A stretch of 64,000 bases of DNA from contig JAGFNQ010005238.1 of the NCBI GenBank assembly GCA_024364735.1, positions 1-64,000 of the forward strand, given 5' to 3'. Both the position numbers and the translations under genes were made by a program. This DNA comes from Boesenbergia rotunda (lineage: Eukaryota; Streptophyta; Magnoliopsida; Zingiberales; Zingiberaceae). The first letter of the stretch is position 1; every line of letters begins with the position of its first letter. Below the pieces are notes generated by a model. That model made no database searches. It worked only from the letters and a program-made list of their open reading frames with translations, and was not told the origin of the DNA. Positions 11,040 to 22,193 of the stretch are shown here, one piece after another.

Positions 11040-11770
11040 GTTTATTATTCATGGAAAAAGAACTATGGAGTCACATTGATGGTAGTGATCCGGCACCTAC
11101 TGAGCTTCTTAAATTGGCTTAGTGGGAAGTGAAGGATGCTAGAGTCATGACATGGATTCTAGGATCTGTTGATCAACTCCTTGTTCTTAATCTGAGATCA
11201 TATAAAACTGCCTAAAGGATGTGGGAGTATTTAAAAAAGGTTTACTGTCAAGACAACACAGTCAAATGTTTTCAATTAGAATACGAGATTGCTAGTTATT
11301 CTCAGGGTAATCTCTCCATTCAAGATTATTTTTCTGATTTTCAGAACTTATGGGCTGAATATGTTGATATAATTTATGCCAAAATACTAACTAACTCTCT
11401 TTCTGCGGTTAAAGAAGTGCATGAACAAAGCAAGCGAGATCAATTGTTGATGAAATTACATCCTGAATATGAGGCAACCCGCTCTAATTTGATGAATCGT
11501 GCTCTTTCTCCTTCTTTGGATGTGTTTTGGAGAGTTGTTTCGTGAAGAGCAACGTCTTACAACACAAATAATTTTCCAGTAAAACAAAATGCATAATAAT
11601 ACAATTGTTTATAGTTCAAGGGAAAGGCAAGAGTAAAGACATGCGGCAAGTTCAATGATATAGCTGTAAGGAATATGGACATATTGCTATTAATTGCTCA
11701 AAAAAATATTGCAATTATTGTAAGAAGTCTGGGCATATTATCAAAGAATGTCCTACTCGTCCTCAAAATC
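11040..11770 (+). pseudogene. E2 gag with two zinc knuckles
   Basis: FMEKELWSHIDGSDPAPTE leads into MWEYLKKVYCQDNTVK and a core matching E1 gag. In-frame stops occur near 11119 and 11214. After 11545 the frame shifts. Two CCHC knuckles follow: one (SCKEYGHIAINC) preceded by a stop where the first Cys region begins, and a second (CNYCKKSGHIIKEC). Gag would package the element RNA; this copy is broken. Confidence 0.82.
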
Positions 11771-11817
11771 GTCAAGCTAATCAAGTTGTTGTAGCTAATC
11801 AAGCTGTTGGCTCAATA

Positions 11818-12700
11818 TTGACTCCTGAAATGGTTCAACAGATAATTACTACAGCCTTTTCAGCCTTAGGACTTCAAGGTAAACATACTACACCAACTTT
11901 ATCTTGGCTTGTGGACTTTGGCACATCCAATCATATGTCCATTTCTCTTGAGACTCTTAGTAATGTTAAAAAATATCATGGAAAAATTCAGGTTGCTAAT
12001 GGTAGTAAGTTACCTATTCATGCTATTGGGGGTATTAATTCTTCAATCAACAATGTTTTGGTATCTTCTAAGCTTTCTACTAGTCTCATTTCAGTAGGAC
12101 AATTGGTTGATAATGACTATGATGTTCGATTTTCTCGTGATGGTTGTCTTGTGCAGGATCAGGTGTTAGGAAAGATACTAGCGAAGGGGTCTAAAGTTGG
12201 ACACTTATTTCTTTTACACTTTTCCATTCCTAATTTTGGTTCTTTAGCTTGTAGTACTGTAAACCAAACATTTCTTTTACACATTTTCATTCCTAATTTT
12301 GTTTCTTTAGCTTGTAGTACTGTAAACCAAACAGATGAAATATGGCACAGACGTTTAGGTCATCCTAATTCTATTGTCTTATCTCACTTGCTAAATTCTG
12401 GTTTCTTGGGCAATAAAGATCACTTTCCATCTCATCATTCTTTTGATTGCTCTACATATAAATTGGGTAAAAGCAAGTCTCTTTCTTTTCCTTCTCATGG
12501 TAGTCATGCAAAAAGTTGTTTTGATATGATTCATAGTGATCTGTGGGGTATTACTCTTGTAATATCTCATGCCAATTACAAATACTTTGTCACATTCATT
12601 GATGATTACAGTAAATATACTTGGATTTATTTTCTTCATTCTAAATCTGAAGTTTTTACTGTCTTTAAAACATTTGTAGCCTATATTGAGTCCTAATTTT
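11818..12700 (+). pseudogene. E2 protease and integrase N-terminal region
   Basis: A 292-residue open frame contains the protease box as VDFGTSNHMS, where the usual catalytic DSG is DFG, predicted to abolish proteolysis. SLISVGQLVDNDYDV and the GAG-pre-integrase motif IWHRRLGHPNSIVL follow, then integrase core start FDMIHSDLWG and YFVTFIDDYSKYTWIYF. A 63-bp in-frame tandem duplication lies at 12208-12333. The frame ends at a stop at 12694. Confidence 0.85.
12208..12333 (+). repeat. 63-bp in-frame tandem duplication in E2 pol
   Basis: Two adjacent 63-bp copies encode near-identical 21-residue blocks beginning FLLH and ending STVNQT. The repeat lies between protease and the GAG-pre-integrase motif. 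Confidence 0.88.
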
Positions 12701-13500
12701 CTTCAAAAATCAAAGTACTAAGGTCTGATTTCAGAGGCGAATATATCTGATGAATTTCATGACTTTCTCCAACAAAAAGACATTACTTCTGAACGCTCTT
12801 GTCCATATACACTTCAGTAGAATGATGTTGCTGAACGAAAAAATCAACATTTGTTAGATATTGTTCGAGCTCTATTGATTGAATCTTTTGTTCCATCTAA
12901 ATTCTGGGTTAAGGCCTTACCAACAGTAACTTATTTAATTAATTAATCACTTGCCTTCTCGTGTCTTGAACTTTAAATCTCTATATTATCGTCTTTTTCA
13001 TAAACATCCCAACTATCTTGACCTGCATACTTTTGGTTGTGTTTGCTTTGTTCATTTGCCACCTCATAAACACCATAAACGTTCTGCTCAATCTGTTAAA
13101 TGTGCTTTTATGGGCTACAGTATTTCACACAAAGGTTATGTTTGCTATAATCCATGTTCTAACACGTTTCGTATCTCTCATGTTATTTTCTTTGAAAATC
13201 AAATTTTCTTTTCTACTCATATTGAGTCTTCGCCAGAGCCACCTATCTTTCCTAATTTTGATAAGGTACCTAATACTTTTGACCGATTCAAGCCTGGTTT
13301 TGTATATCAACGACAACAACGCCCAACTTTACAGCTTTCTGAGCTTGTTTCCGACATCTGCACCTGTTCAAACTGCTTCTTTCACAGACAGTCAGCTTTC
13401 ACATGTCATTTCACGACATTCTTCCAGAATCACCTGTCCACCAGATCAGTACGGCTTTTACCATACGTCTCTTCATACTACTTTATCTAGTGTTCATATT
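12701..13500 (+). pseudogene. E2 integrase C-terminal region
   Basis: Short frames show the second half of the Copia integrase: AERKNQHLLDIVRALLIE, then HTFGCVCFVHLPPHKHHKRSAQSVKCAFMGYS and KGYVCYNP. A frameshift near 12740 and stops near 12819 and 12945 break it. Confidence 0.8.
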
Positions 13501-14490
13501 CCTTCATGTTATTCAGAGGCTGCTAAACAAGTTTGTTGGCGCAAGGCCATAGAAGAAGAACTTCAAGCTTTTGTTGACAATCACACTTGGGATATTGTTC
13601 TACGACCCCCAAATGTTAAAGTCATTAGCTGTAAATGGGTCTACTCTATCAAGCTTCGTTCAGATGGTACTCTGGATCGTTATACGACAGGCTTGGTTTC
13701 CTTGGATAGCAAACAAGAGTATGACATCAATTATGACGAGATTTTTGCCCCGGTTACCAAGATGTCAACGGTTCGAATGGTTATTTCACTTGCTGCTTCA
13801 CAAAGATGGTCACTTCATCATATGAATGTTAAAAATGTGTTTCTTCATGGTGATTTCAAAGAAGAGATTTACATGGTTCCACCGCCGGGTTTATCTTCTT
13901 CCTCTTCTTTGGATGTTTGCAAGTTAAAGAAATCTCTATATGGGTTAAAACAAGCTCCTCGGGCATGGTTTGATAAATTCAATCTACTTTACTCCAATTT
14001 TGTTCAAGCAGAGCCAATATGATTCATATTTGTTTCTTTTCAAGACATCTACTGGTATTGTCATTCTCCTAGTTTATGTTGATGATATTGTTATCACTGC
14101 GTCCGATTCTGTCTTAATTGCTCGTTTGAAACAACATCTTCAAGCCTCATTTCATATGAAAGATCTGAGTCCTCTTACTTATTTCTTGGGTTTAGAGGTT
14201 CATACTGATCCTTCTAGTATTTTTTTGCATCAACATAAGTACACACAAGATTTGCTTCATTTAGCTGGTCTCCAAGATGCTTCTCCTGTAGCTACTCCAC
14301 TTGAAGTCAACACAAAGTACCGTTGTGAGGGGGGTAATCTTCTTTCTGATCCTACTATATTTCGACAAGTGGTGGGCAGCTTGAACTATTTAACTGTTAT
14401 TCAACCGGATATTTCCTTAACTATTCAACAAGTTAGTCAATTCAAGACAAATCTCTGTCATCTACATTTAGCTGATGTTCATTGAATCAT
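13500..14490 (+). pseudogene. E2 reverse transcriptase
   Basis: The frame contains WRKAIEEELQAFVDNHTWDIV, ISCKWVYSIKLRSDGT, YDEIFAPVTKMSTVRMV, NVFLHGDFKEEIYM and SLYGLKQAPRAWFDKF, all Copia RT signatures. A one-base shift near 14010 moves the rest to another frame, which carries an intact catalytic YVDD at 14073 and the DLSPLTYFLGLEV connection. The motif LVAKG has decayed to LVSLD. Confidence 0.87.
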
Positions 14491-15002
14491 TCGATATCTT
14501 CGTGGGACGCCTTGTCGTGGATTATTTTTTCCAACTGGTTCTTCTCTTCATCTTGTTGCCTATAGTGATGCTGATTAGGCTGGATGTCCTGATACTCGCC
14601 GATCTGTCACAAGTTGGTGTATGTTTCTTGGTGATTCCTTGATTTCTTGGCAAGAAGCAGGATCGTGTTTTTAAATCTTCTACAGAGTCCGAATATCATA
14701 CTATGTCTGCTGCTTGTTCTGAGATTGTTTGGCTTCGTGGTCTTCTAGCTGAGCTTGGTTTCTCTCAATCTACTCCTACTCCGCTTCATGCTGATAACAC
14801 TAGTGGCATTCAGATTGCTACTAATCTTGCTTATCATGAGCGAACTAAGCATATCGAGGTGGATTGTCACTCTATTCGCGAAGCCTTTGACACTCATATT
14901 ATTTCTCTTCCTCATATTTCCACCAACCTTCAGACAGCTGATTTATTTACCAAGGCATTGACATGGCAAAATCATCGATTTGGGCAAATTGATGCTTCTT
15001 GA
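14490..15002 (+). pseudogene. E2 RNase H and pol C-terminus
   Basis: The region contains IIRYLRGTPCRGLFF, a DAD-stop-AGC segment (TAG replaces the usual Trp codon near 14577), the Copia EAE-like box changed, and then an open frame with LADNTSGIQI-like, TKHIEVDCHSIREAF and TADLFTKALT. It ends just before the polypurine tract. Confidence 0.83.
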
Positions 15003-15027
15003 TCGACAGCATCAATTTGAGGGGGGA

Positions 15028-15279
15028 TGACAGTATATATGATATCAAGTCTTACTTGACAGCATATATGATATCAAGCCTTAATTATGACAGCTGTAAA
15101 TATATTATGGCTATAACTGCCTTCGCTATAAATATATTGTAATTAATAGCATAGCTATTGTAATTAATAGCATAGCTATACCTTCCTAATTTAGACAGAT
15201 TGATTTAGATAGAAATCAGACTGTATTTATGACTGAAAATCACTCTGTAATTTTTAATAAATGGCTAACATTTTCTATA
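15028..15279 (+). repeat. E2 3' LTR, truncated (252 of about 299 bp)
   Basis: It matches the 5' LTR from TGACA to the shared ACATTTTCTATA. The final 45 or so bases of the 5' LTR are absent, and E3 begins at the break. The missing piece is not found after E3 either. Confidence 0.85.
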
Positions 15280-15520
15280 TGTTGGAAATTAATTCTATCA
15301 TTAAAATCTTTGATTGAGTCATAATTACAGGATCATTTCTTATGTAAATACAAACTATAAAAGATATACAAATCAGGAAAAATAGGAGAGTCTTTAATTA
15401 GCTTTCTTTTTTTCATTAGTATCCTTTTCTATTGTAAAATTCTCTTTATAAAAGGAGAGCCTTATACCTATTTTATTGTAAGAGTGAAAATGTAATTATT
15501 TTTTCTCATATTTTCTATGT
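15280..15520 (+). repeat. E3 5' LTR
   Basis: About 241 bp, from TGTTGGAAATT to CTATGT just before the primer site at 15521. TATAAAAGGAGAGCC near 15447 looks like a TATA box followed by the transcription start region. Confidence 0.82.
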
Positions 15521-15547
15521 TGGTATCATAGCGTGGTTGTAGTAGTT

Positions 15548-15709
15548 ATGTCAAAAGTCACATCCAAAACCACTATAATCCCTGTCACTATCACTTTAAA
15601 CCCTTCTAAGATTCCACAACACCATTCCATTCCTCATTCAGTTCAAATCACCACTATCCAGCTGAATGGGGACAACTTTCTTCGGTGGTCGCAATTCGTC
15701 CGAATGTAT
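15548..15709 (+). pseudogene. E3 gag, 5' part
   Basis: The start is the ATG at 15548 (MSKVTSKTT). ITTIQLNGDNFLRWSQFVRM is the N-terminal motif of Copia gag (Retrotran_gag_3-like). The frame is interrupted by the solo LTR exactly after the TGTAT target and resumes at 18365 in the same frame. Confidence 0.85.
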
Positions 15710-17195
15710 TGTTAGTGATATGAGAGAAGTGTCCTAAGGCAATCGCCTTATGATTGTAAAACATTTATTTTAATAAATGATAATTCACTATTTGAGTATA
15801 CATGCTTGTGTATTTGATTGGGATCTTAAACTCATCTACTGAATGCCCGCAATACAACTCACAGCATAAGAGAATTTGTGATGGGATCACAACTAGTGAT
15901 TATCTCTAAATGTGCAAATGTGAAGTATTGAAAATATCCCTAGTCGATGAATTGATAAATACGGACTCTATCAATTCTGTTGAGACTAGCATGGGTTATT
16001 CTCTAATCAGCTGATTCTCACTGGCTGGTGACATTGGGATGTCCGGAGATAAACATGGATGCTAGTTAAGGGAACTAGTTCATTGGAGTGACTAGCTGTA
16101 AGACTTCATATGGAATCTATCTATAGAAATGTCAATGAAGTTCTTACTGCGGCTTAAGTGCGATGTTCCTTTGACTTGCGGTGTTCAAGTCATCTTGGTC
16201 ATGGAGACTTATACTTTAACATCTTAAGCAAGCATCTCCAAGGAGATGTGGACCCAGGATGATTGGGTATAAGCCGAAGTGCCCGAAGATGTTTGAACAA
16301 CCTACAAAGGATTCACCACTCCTTGCGAGGAGATGTATACCCAGGCCTATCGTCGGATTGTTACTCAAAACCTCTGGCCAGAGTATATCATGTTTGGAGT
16401 ACGAATCTCTTAAATACATGAGAGTAATTAGAAATCCAAAGGACGAGAAAGACATTACTTGGGCTAGGTGTGACATAGTCAGCCTAGTGGGGACTGACAC
16501 AAATAGACCGTGTCCTGAACCAAGTGGGTATAAGATGGTGAAGGGAATGGGGCACGATTCATTAGAGCTGCTGAAGGGTTTCAGAATAATTTCTTCTGAG
16601 GTCAAACCGTTGATCTTTCGATTAATTGGGGATCATGATGTACTACTAGGTGCCACTCATGATCGTTCTATAATTTGTTGATTATAGACGGCCAACATAA
16701 ATCGAAAGCCTATTTAGTCACACGCACTACGAGTAATCCGAGGGATTTAAAACGAGTTGAAAATTAGATTTTCCGATCAAGAGAAATAAGTCGAATCTGA
16801 GTTAATCAGAGGCGCAATGGAAGCTAAAAATGACTAAGTCTTTTGAAGACTTTTTGGGCGAATTAAATGAGTTTAATTCGCGTTGGTTCGGCTCGGTTTG
16901 GGCCGGCCAAAGAGGGTGCCAACCCTCCTTGGTTGGCCGGCCACCTAAAGGGAGAAAAAACCAATTAATTTTGGTTTAATTAATAAAATAGATCTAGCGC
17001 GATTTATTTTATAAATTATGGATAAATAAATTTGTATAAAGAAATTTATATAAATAAATTTATAGAAATTTATTCTTTTATGGAAGTTAAAATAATCCAC
17101 GAATTGGTTTATTTTAATTTTATAAAATCAATTATGAATTGATTTTTCCATAATAAGAAAGTTTATAAATTTCTTATAAAATTTATTCCATAATA

Positions 17196-17640
17196 AAAGG
17201 AGAGATTAATTAGTTTTATTATAAAGTTAGTTATAATAAAACTTGGTAATTCATAAGAGAATTTATAGGATAAATTTCTTATGATAACTAATTAGTTTTA
17301 TTATAAAGTTAGTTATAATAAAACTTAGTTAAACGGAATAATTCATAAGAGAATTTATAGGATAAATTTCTTATGATAACTAATTAGTTTTATTATAAAG
17401 TTAGTTATAATAAAACTTGGTTTAAACGGAATAATTCATAAGAGAATTTATAGGATAAATTTCTTATGATAATTAATTAGTTTTATTATAAAGTTAGTTA
17501 TGATAAAATTCATAAGAAAATTTATAGGATAAATTTCTTATGATAACTAATTGGTTTTATTATAAAGTTAGTTATAATAAAACTTGGTTTAAACGGAATA
17601 ATTCATAAGAGAATTTATAGGATAAATTTCTTATGATAAC
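17196..17640 (+). repeat. AT-rich tandem repeat, about five copies, 73-93 bp units
   Basis: TTTTATTATAAAGTTAGTT recurs near 17214, 17296, 17388, 17481 and 17554, each followed by TTCATAAGAGAATTTATAGG-like sequence. It lies inside the solo LTR just upstream of its TATA box. Confidence 0.88.
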
Positions 17641-17696
17641 TAAATCCGTTAGTTTCGTTAATTCTGTTAAGAGGAGACTTGGCAAGGGAGATGCTA

Positions 17697-17706
17697 CTAT
17701 ATAAAG
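17697..17706 (+). promoter_or_regulatory. TATA box of the solo LTR
   Basis: CTATATAAAGG lies about 650 bases before the LTR end, following the tandem repeat. It is the best core promoter candidate for the element and could drive transcription into the rest of E3. Confidence 0.5.
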
Positions 17707-18364
17707 GAACCAAAGGCGAGCCCTTAATTTCAATTGAGTTGTCAAGAGAAGTAGCTCCCTCTCTCCCTCTCTTTCTCTTCTCCTTTCTCTTCTCCCCTAC
17801 CTTAGGGTCGGCGCCCTCTTCACCAATTAGGGCCGGCGCCCCTTCCACAAGCTAGGGCCGGCGCAACTCCTCCCATAGAAGGTGGTTGCCGTGAGCTTCA
17901 AGAAGAAGAAGAAACGAAGCAAGAAGAAGAAGAAGCGGATAGCGACTCCTCTCTTCTCGGAATTCGATTCCGTTTTCTTGGTGGTTAGTTTCCTTTTCTT
18001 CTCTTGATCTTCTTTGTTGTGCCTATAGAGAATCTAGTAGTTCTCGTCGGCACAAAACTCGTGACTTTGCGAAGTCATCCCGAAGAGAACTCGGCGTGGA
18101 CGCGAATAGAGGCGAAGCTTCCAAGGGACGCTACGGTTGGATCTCGTCCCTTTCTTCGAGTTACGCGAGGTACTTGGTAAATTAGTTTACTATTCCGCAA
18201 AGTTTTATTTTATGATTATGTCAACACACCATAAGATTGCATGCTAGATACGAAGTTAAAATAATTTAGGAAATTATTTTATGCAAATTCTTCCGCTGCA
18301 CGTAAAAATTTAAAATTTTACGAACTCGTATCCTTGTCGACATGCATCCGGTCCCAACATGTAT

Positions 18365-19110
18365 ATCCGTAGGCAAGGAAAAATCGATTATATCACTGGT
18401 GACAAGAAGGCTCCTGTTGTTGATGATCTGATGCATGCCGTATGGGATGCTAAAAACTCCATGGTTATAATATGGTTAGTCAACTCTATGGGGGAGGATA
18501 TAAGTACCAACTACATGTACTATCCTACTGCAAAAGAGTTGTGAGATAATGTCAGTCAGATCTATTCAGACTTGGGTAACCAATCTTAGGTTTTTGTATT
18601 GACTTTAAAGTTGGGGGATATTCGTCAAAGGGATAATTCCGTCACCAAATACTCTAATTCGTTGAAAAGGTTGTGGCAGGATCTTGACCTCTTCAGCACA
18701 TACGAATGAAAATCTGCTGATGATTGCAACCACCATAAGAAAACCATAGAAGACAACCGTATTTACAAATTCCTTGCTGGTCTAAAATGTCGAATTTGAT
18801 GAAGTACAAGGAAGGATCATTGGGAGACCCCCTCTCCGATCCATTGGTGAAGTATTTGCCGAAGTCAGAAGAGAAGAAAGTCGAAGGAGTGTCATGCTCG
18901 GAAAACGGAGTGTCAGTGAGTCAATTGAAAATTCTGCCTTATTTACTGATTGCACCTACAAGGCTGTAGATTACCAGCGCAGGTCTGATGATAAGCCACG
19001 AGTTTGGTGCGATTTCTGCAACAAGCCTCGCCATACACGTGAGACATGTTGGAAAATTCATGGCAAACATACCAACTTGAAAAGCAGCAAGCAAGGAGAA
19101 AATCGTAGAA
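18365..19110 (+). pseudogene. E3 gag, 3' part with zinc knuckle
   Basis: The frame continues as IRRQGKIDYITGDKK and LMHAVWDAKNSMVIIWLVNSM. Stops follow near 18542 and 18587, and the rest reads in pieces (KLGDIRQRDNSVTKYSNSLKRLWQ). WCDFCNKPRHTRETCWKIHG (from about 19005) is the CX2CX4HX4C knuckle. Confidence 0.82.
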
Positions 19111-19507
19111 TTCCTATGGACAATGAAGCTGACTCAGGCTCCTTCAACAAAGAGCAAATTGATGAACTCTTGAAGCTGATAAAATCCAAATTCTCATCTG
19201 GTATTCTTAGTGTTTCCTTGGCACAAACAAGTAGCAATCCTAAAGCTCTCTCTTGTATAAACTCTTCTCCATGGATCATAGATTTTGGAGCCTCAAATCA
19301 CATGTCTAGTTGTTCTCAATTATTCAATACTTATTCCTCTTGTTCTGGAAATGAGAAAATTAGAATTGTCGATGGTAGTTTTTCACCTATTGCAGGAAAA
19401 TGACTCATTAAACTGACCGAGAAAATTAATCTCAATTCTATTCTTTATGTTCCTAAATTAGCCTGCAACCTTTGCCTGTTAGTAAACTATCTAAAGATTC
19501 TAATTGT
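19111..19507 (+). pseudogene. E3 protease region, cut by the gap
   Basis: SSPWIIDFGASNHMSSCSQLF is the Copia protease active-site context with DFG where DSG is expected. LNSILYVPKLACNL follows in a shifted frame, and the sequence then enters the N block. Confidence 0.82.
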
Positions 19508-19813
19508 NNNNNNNNNNNNNNNNNNNNNNNNNNNNNNNNNNNNNNNNNNNNNNNNNNNNNNNNNNNNNNNNNNNNNNNNNNNNNNNNNNNNNNNNNNNNN
19601 NNNNNNNNNNNNNNNNNNNNNNNNNNNNNNNNNNNNNNNNNNNNNNNNNNNNNNNNNNNNNNNNNNNNNNNNNNNNNNNNNNNNNNNNNNNNNNNNNNNN
19701 NNNNNNNNNNNNNNNNNNNNNNNNNNNNNNNNNNNNNNNNNNNNNNNNNNNNNNNNNNNNNNNNNNNNNNNNNNNNNNNNNNNNNNNNNNNNNNNNNNNN
19801 NNNNNNNNNNNNN
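19508..19813. other. Assembly gap (306 N)
   Basis: Undetermined bases lie between the protease and integrase of E3. Frames spanning this block are meaningless. The true length of the missing pol segment is unknown; intact relatives would need more sequence here. Confidence 0.99.
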
Positions 19814-20450
19814 AAAAAAAATGGTTTGTAACATTTATTGATGATCATACATGTTTATGTTGGATTTATTTGATGAATAAAAAATCTGAAACGAAAAATT
19901 TGTTCAAAAATTTTTACACTCTAATTGAAAACCAATTTCAAATCAAAATTTGTATTTTACATTCTGACAATGGAACAGAATATTTTACTGAGCATTTGGG
20001 TGATTTTTTGAAAGAAAAAGACATTTTTATCAATCTACATGCCGAGATACCCTTCAACAAAATGGCATTGCAGAAAAAAAAAAAATAAACATTCACTTGA
20101 AGTAGCTCGTGCCATAATGTTCTATATGCATGCTCCTAAGTATTTATGAAGTGAAACAATTTTAACAGCCTTTTATGTTTTTTGATTTGCCTGTCAAAGT
20201 TTTTGGGTGTACTATCTATATACATGTTCCATATCAATTTCGTTCAAAACTTGAACAACGTGCTATAAAATATGTATTCTTGGGGTATTCGTCAAACAAA
20301 AAGGGGTATAAGTGTTTCAATCCTCAAAAAAACATTTTTTTATGAGTATGGATATGTCTTTTTTAGAAACAAACCCCTACAATTTTTCGAAAATTTCTAC
20401 CCCACTTCCCAATATCATTTTTCCATAAAATAGTCACTTACCTCTAGTGC
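19814..20450 (+). pseudogene. E3 integrase
   Basis: WFVTFIDDHTCLCWIYLMNKKSE leads into ILHSDNGTEYFTEHLGDFLKEK, the integrase core with its second catalytic Asp. An expanded A run near 20075 shifts the frame, and the C-terminal half is visible only in pieces (VFGCTIYIHVPYQFRSKLEQRA, KKGYKCFNP). Confidence 0.82.
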
Positions 20451-20799
20451 CTAGTATTGGAGACTCTCGATTAGGGGAAGAAATACTACAAACTGATCAC
20501 CGTGATCTGAGTTTTGAGCTTCAGGTTTATACTAGGAAGAGATTTCATCTGAGGGATAAAGACTCGAATGTCAAGCTTGCACAACACCAGTCTGAAAATC
20601 GAGCTCTGACACCGAAATTCCAGGTAACTCTATCCCAAGTCCAGCTTTGATTTCTCTCATTGTGTCTAATTGTTCACCTACTATTCTTGATCTTGATGTT
20701 CCTATAGCAATTAGGAAAGGTGTTCAAAACTACACTAATCATCCTATTGCAAATTATCTTTCCTATCAAAGATTGTCAAAAAAACCATAAAGCTTTCGC

Positions 20800-21330
20800 C
20801 TCTAGGATTTCACACTTGTTTGTTCCAAGGAATATACAAGAAGCTTTGGATGATCCGAGTTGGAAATTAGCAGTCATGGCAGGCAAAAAACTAGTTGGGT
20901 GTAAATAGGTGTTTACGATAAAATATAAAGCTGATGGAAGCATTGAAAGGTACAAGGCTACACTAGTAGCTAAAGGCTTTACTCAGACTTATGGGATCAA
21001 CTATCAAGAGACTTTTACTCCAGTTACTAAAATAAACTCTATCAAAGTCTTGTTATCTCTTATAGTAAATTCATATTGGCCTCTACATCAACTTGACGTT
21101 TGAAACACATTTCTCAACGATGATCTAGAAGATGAGATATTCATGAGCCTACCACCAGGATTTGAGAAGAGGCTTGGCAATGAAAGGTGTGCAAATTAAA
21201 CAAGGCATTATATGGACTCAAACAGTCACCAAGAGCATGGACATTATCTTAATTGGCGATGATGAAATAGAATTAGCAGTCCTAAAGAAGAATCTCGCAA
21301 AAGAGTTTCAAATTAAAGATCTGGGAGTCG
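20800..21330 (+). pseudogene. E3 reverse transcriptase with deleted YVDD segment
   Basis: EALDDPSWKLAVMAG, FTIKYKADGSIERYKATLVAKGFTQTYGINYQETFTPV and PLHQLDV are clear RT signatures. After a stop at 21102, NTFLNDDLEDEIFM and a shifted QSPRAW follow. The sequence then jumps straight to DIILIGDDEIELAVLKK, so about 40 codons including the Y-x-D-D box are missing. This copy cannot polymerise DNA. Confidence 0.85.
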
Positions 21331-22190
21331 TCAAGTATTTCTTCGGGATGGAATTTGTAAGATCCAAAGAAGGTATATTTGTTAATCAAAGAAAATATAT
21401 TCTTGATCTCCTTAGAGAAACAGGTTTGCTAGGGTGTAAAATGGTTGAGACTCCGATTGAGCCTAACCTAAAGTTACAAGCTGCTAAGGCTGAAGAAGTG
21501 AAGGACAGAGAACTATATCAGAGACTTGCAGGAAAATTGATTTACTTGTCTCATATGCGGCCTGATATCGCTTTCACAGTTAGCATAGTAAGTCAGTTCA
21601 TGCACTCACCGGGAGCAGAACATTTCGAGGTTGTCTATAGGATATTGAGATATCTGAAAGGAACTCCAGGGAGAGGTTTATTATTCAAAAAACATGGACA
21701 TCTTCAAATCGAAGTCTACACAGATACAGAATGGGCAGGGTGTGTTACAGATAGGAGATCAACTTCAGGCTACTGTTCCTTTATTGGTGGGATCCTAGTT
21801 ACATGGCGAAGTAAAAAATAAAATATGGTAGCCAGAAGTAGTGTTGAAACAGAATTCAAAGTTGTTGCCCATAGAATATGTGAGGTGATGTGGATCAAAA
21901 GAATTCTTGAAGAATTGAAGCTTTCTTATTCAACTCCTATGAAAGTTTATTGTCACAACAAAACTGTTATTTCCATAGCTCATAATTCAGTTATTCATGA
22001 TCATACAAAGCATATGGAAGTGAATAAACATTTCATCAAGGAGAAAATCAAAACTGGAATAACATACATGACATATCTTCCAACGGATAAACAATTAGCT
22101 GATGTACTAACGAAAGGAATACACAAGAAACAATTCAATAAACTGACTAGCAAGTTGGCTATGGAAGATATCTACAAACCAGCTTGAGGG
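21331..22190 (+). pseudogene. E3 RNase H and pol C-terminus
   Basis: IKDLGVVKYFFGMEFVRSKEGI, RPDIAFTVSIVSQFMHSP, YLKGTPGRGLLF and a DTEWAGC segment (DADWAGC in most) precede a stop at 21820. The next frame has SSVETEFKVVA (SSTEAEYRAL in most), HDHTKHMEVNKHFIKEK and LADVLTKGI, then the polypurine tract. Active-site residues are partly altered. Confidence 0.85.
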
Positions 22191-22193
22191 GAG

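Larger units (their letters stand above)
10493..15279 (+). mobile_element. E2: decayed Copia LTR retrotransposon, 3' LTR truncated by E3
   Basis: The 5' LTR (10493-10791) is followed directly by TGGTATCAGAG (initiator tRNA-Met primer site). The body holds gag, two CCHC knuckles, protease, integrase, RT and RNase H in Copia order. A polypurine tract GAGGGGGGA ends at 15027. The 3' LTR begins TGACAG at 15028 but stops matching after 15279, where E3 begins. Numerous stops break all frames. Gag and RNase H resemble E1, so the two belong to related lineages, but the LTRs differ. Confidence 0.92.
15710..18359 (+). mobile_element. Solo LTR (2650 bp) inserted in E3 gag
   Basis: The insert begins TGTTAGTGATATGAGAG and ends GGTCCCAACA. 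It is flanked by TGTAT on both sides (15705-15709, 18360-18364), a perfect 5-bp target duplication. Removing it and one target copy restores the gag frame across the site. No element genes are present. A TATATAAAGG box near 17699 and a long leader fit an LTR with promoter. The size and TG...CA ends fit a solo LTR of a large-LTR Copia lineage, left after recombination between two LTRs. The 140-residue open frame at 16259-16681 has no domain and is probably incidental. Confidence 0.8.

Noticed and set aside
16259..16681. 140-residue open frame in the solo LTR
   Set aside because: No domain; it lies inside LTR sequence with promoter features and has an overlapping frame on the other strand.
19453..20088. 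Long frames spanning the N block
   Set aside because: They are produced by undetermined bases; only the integrase part after 19813 is real sequence.
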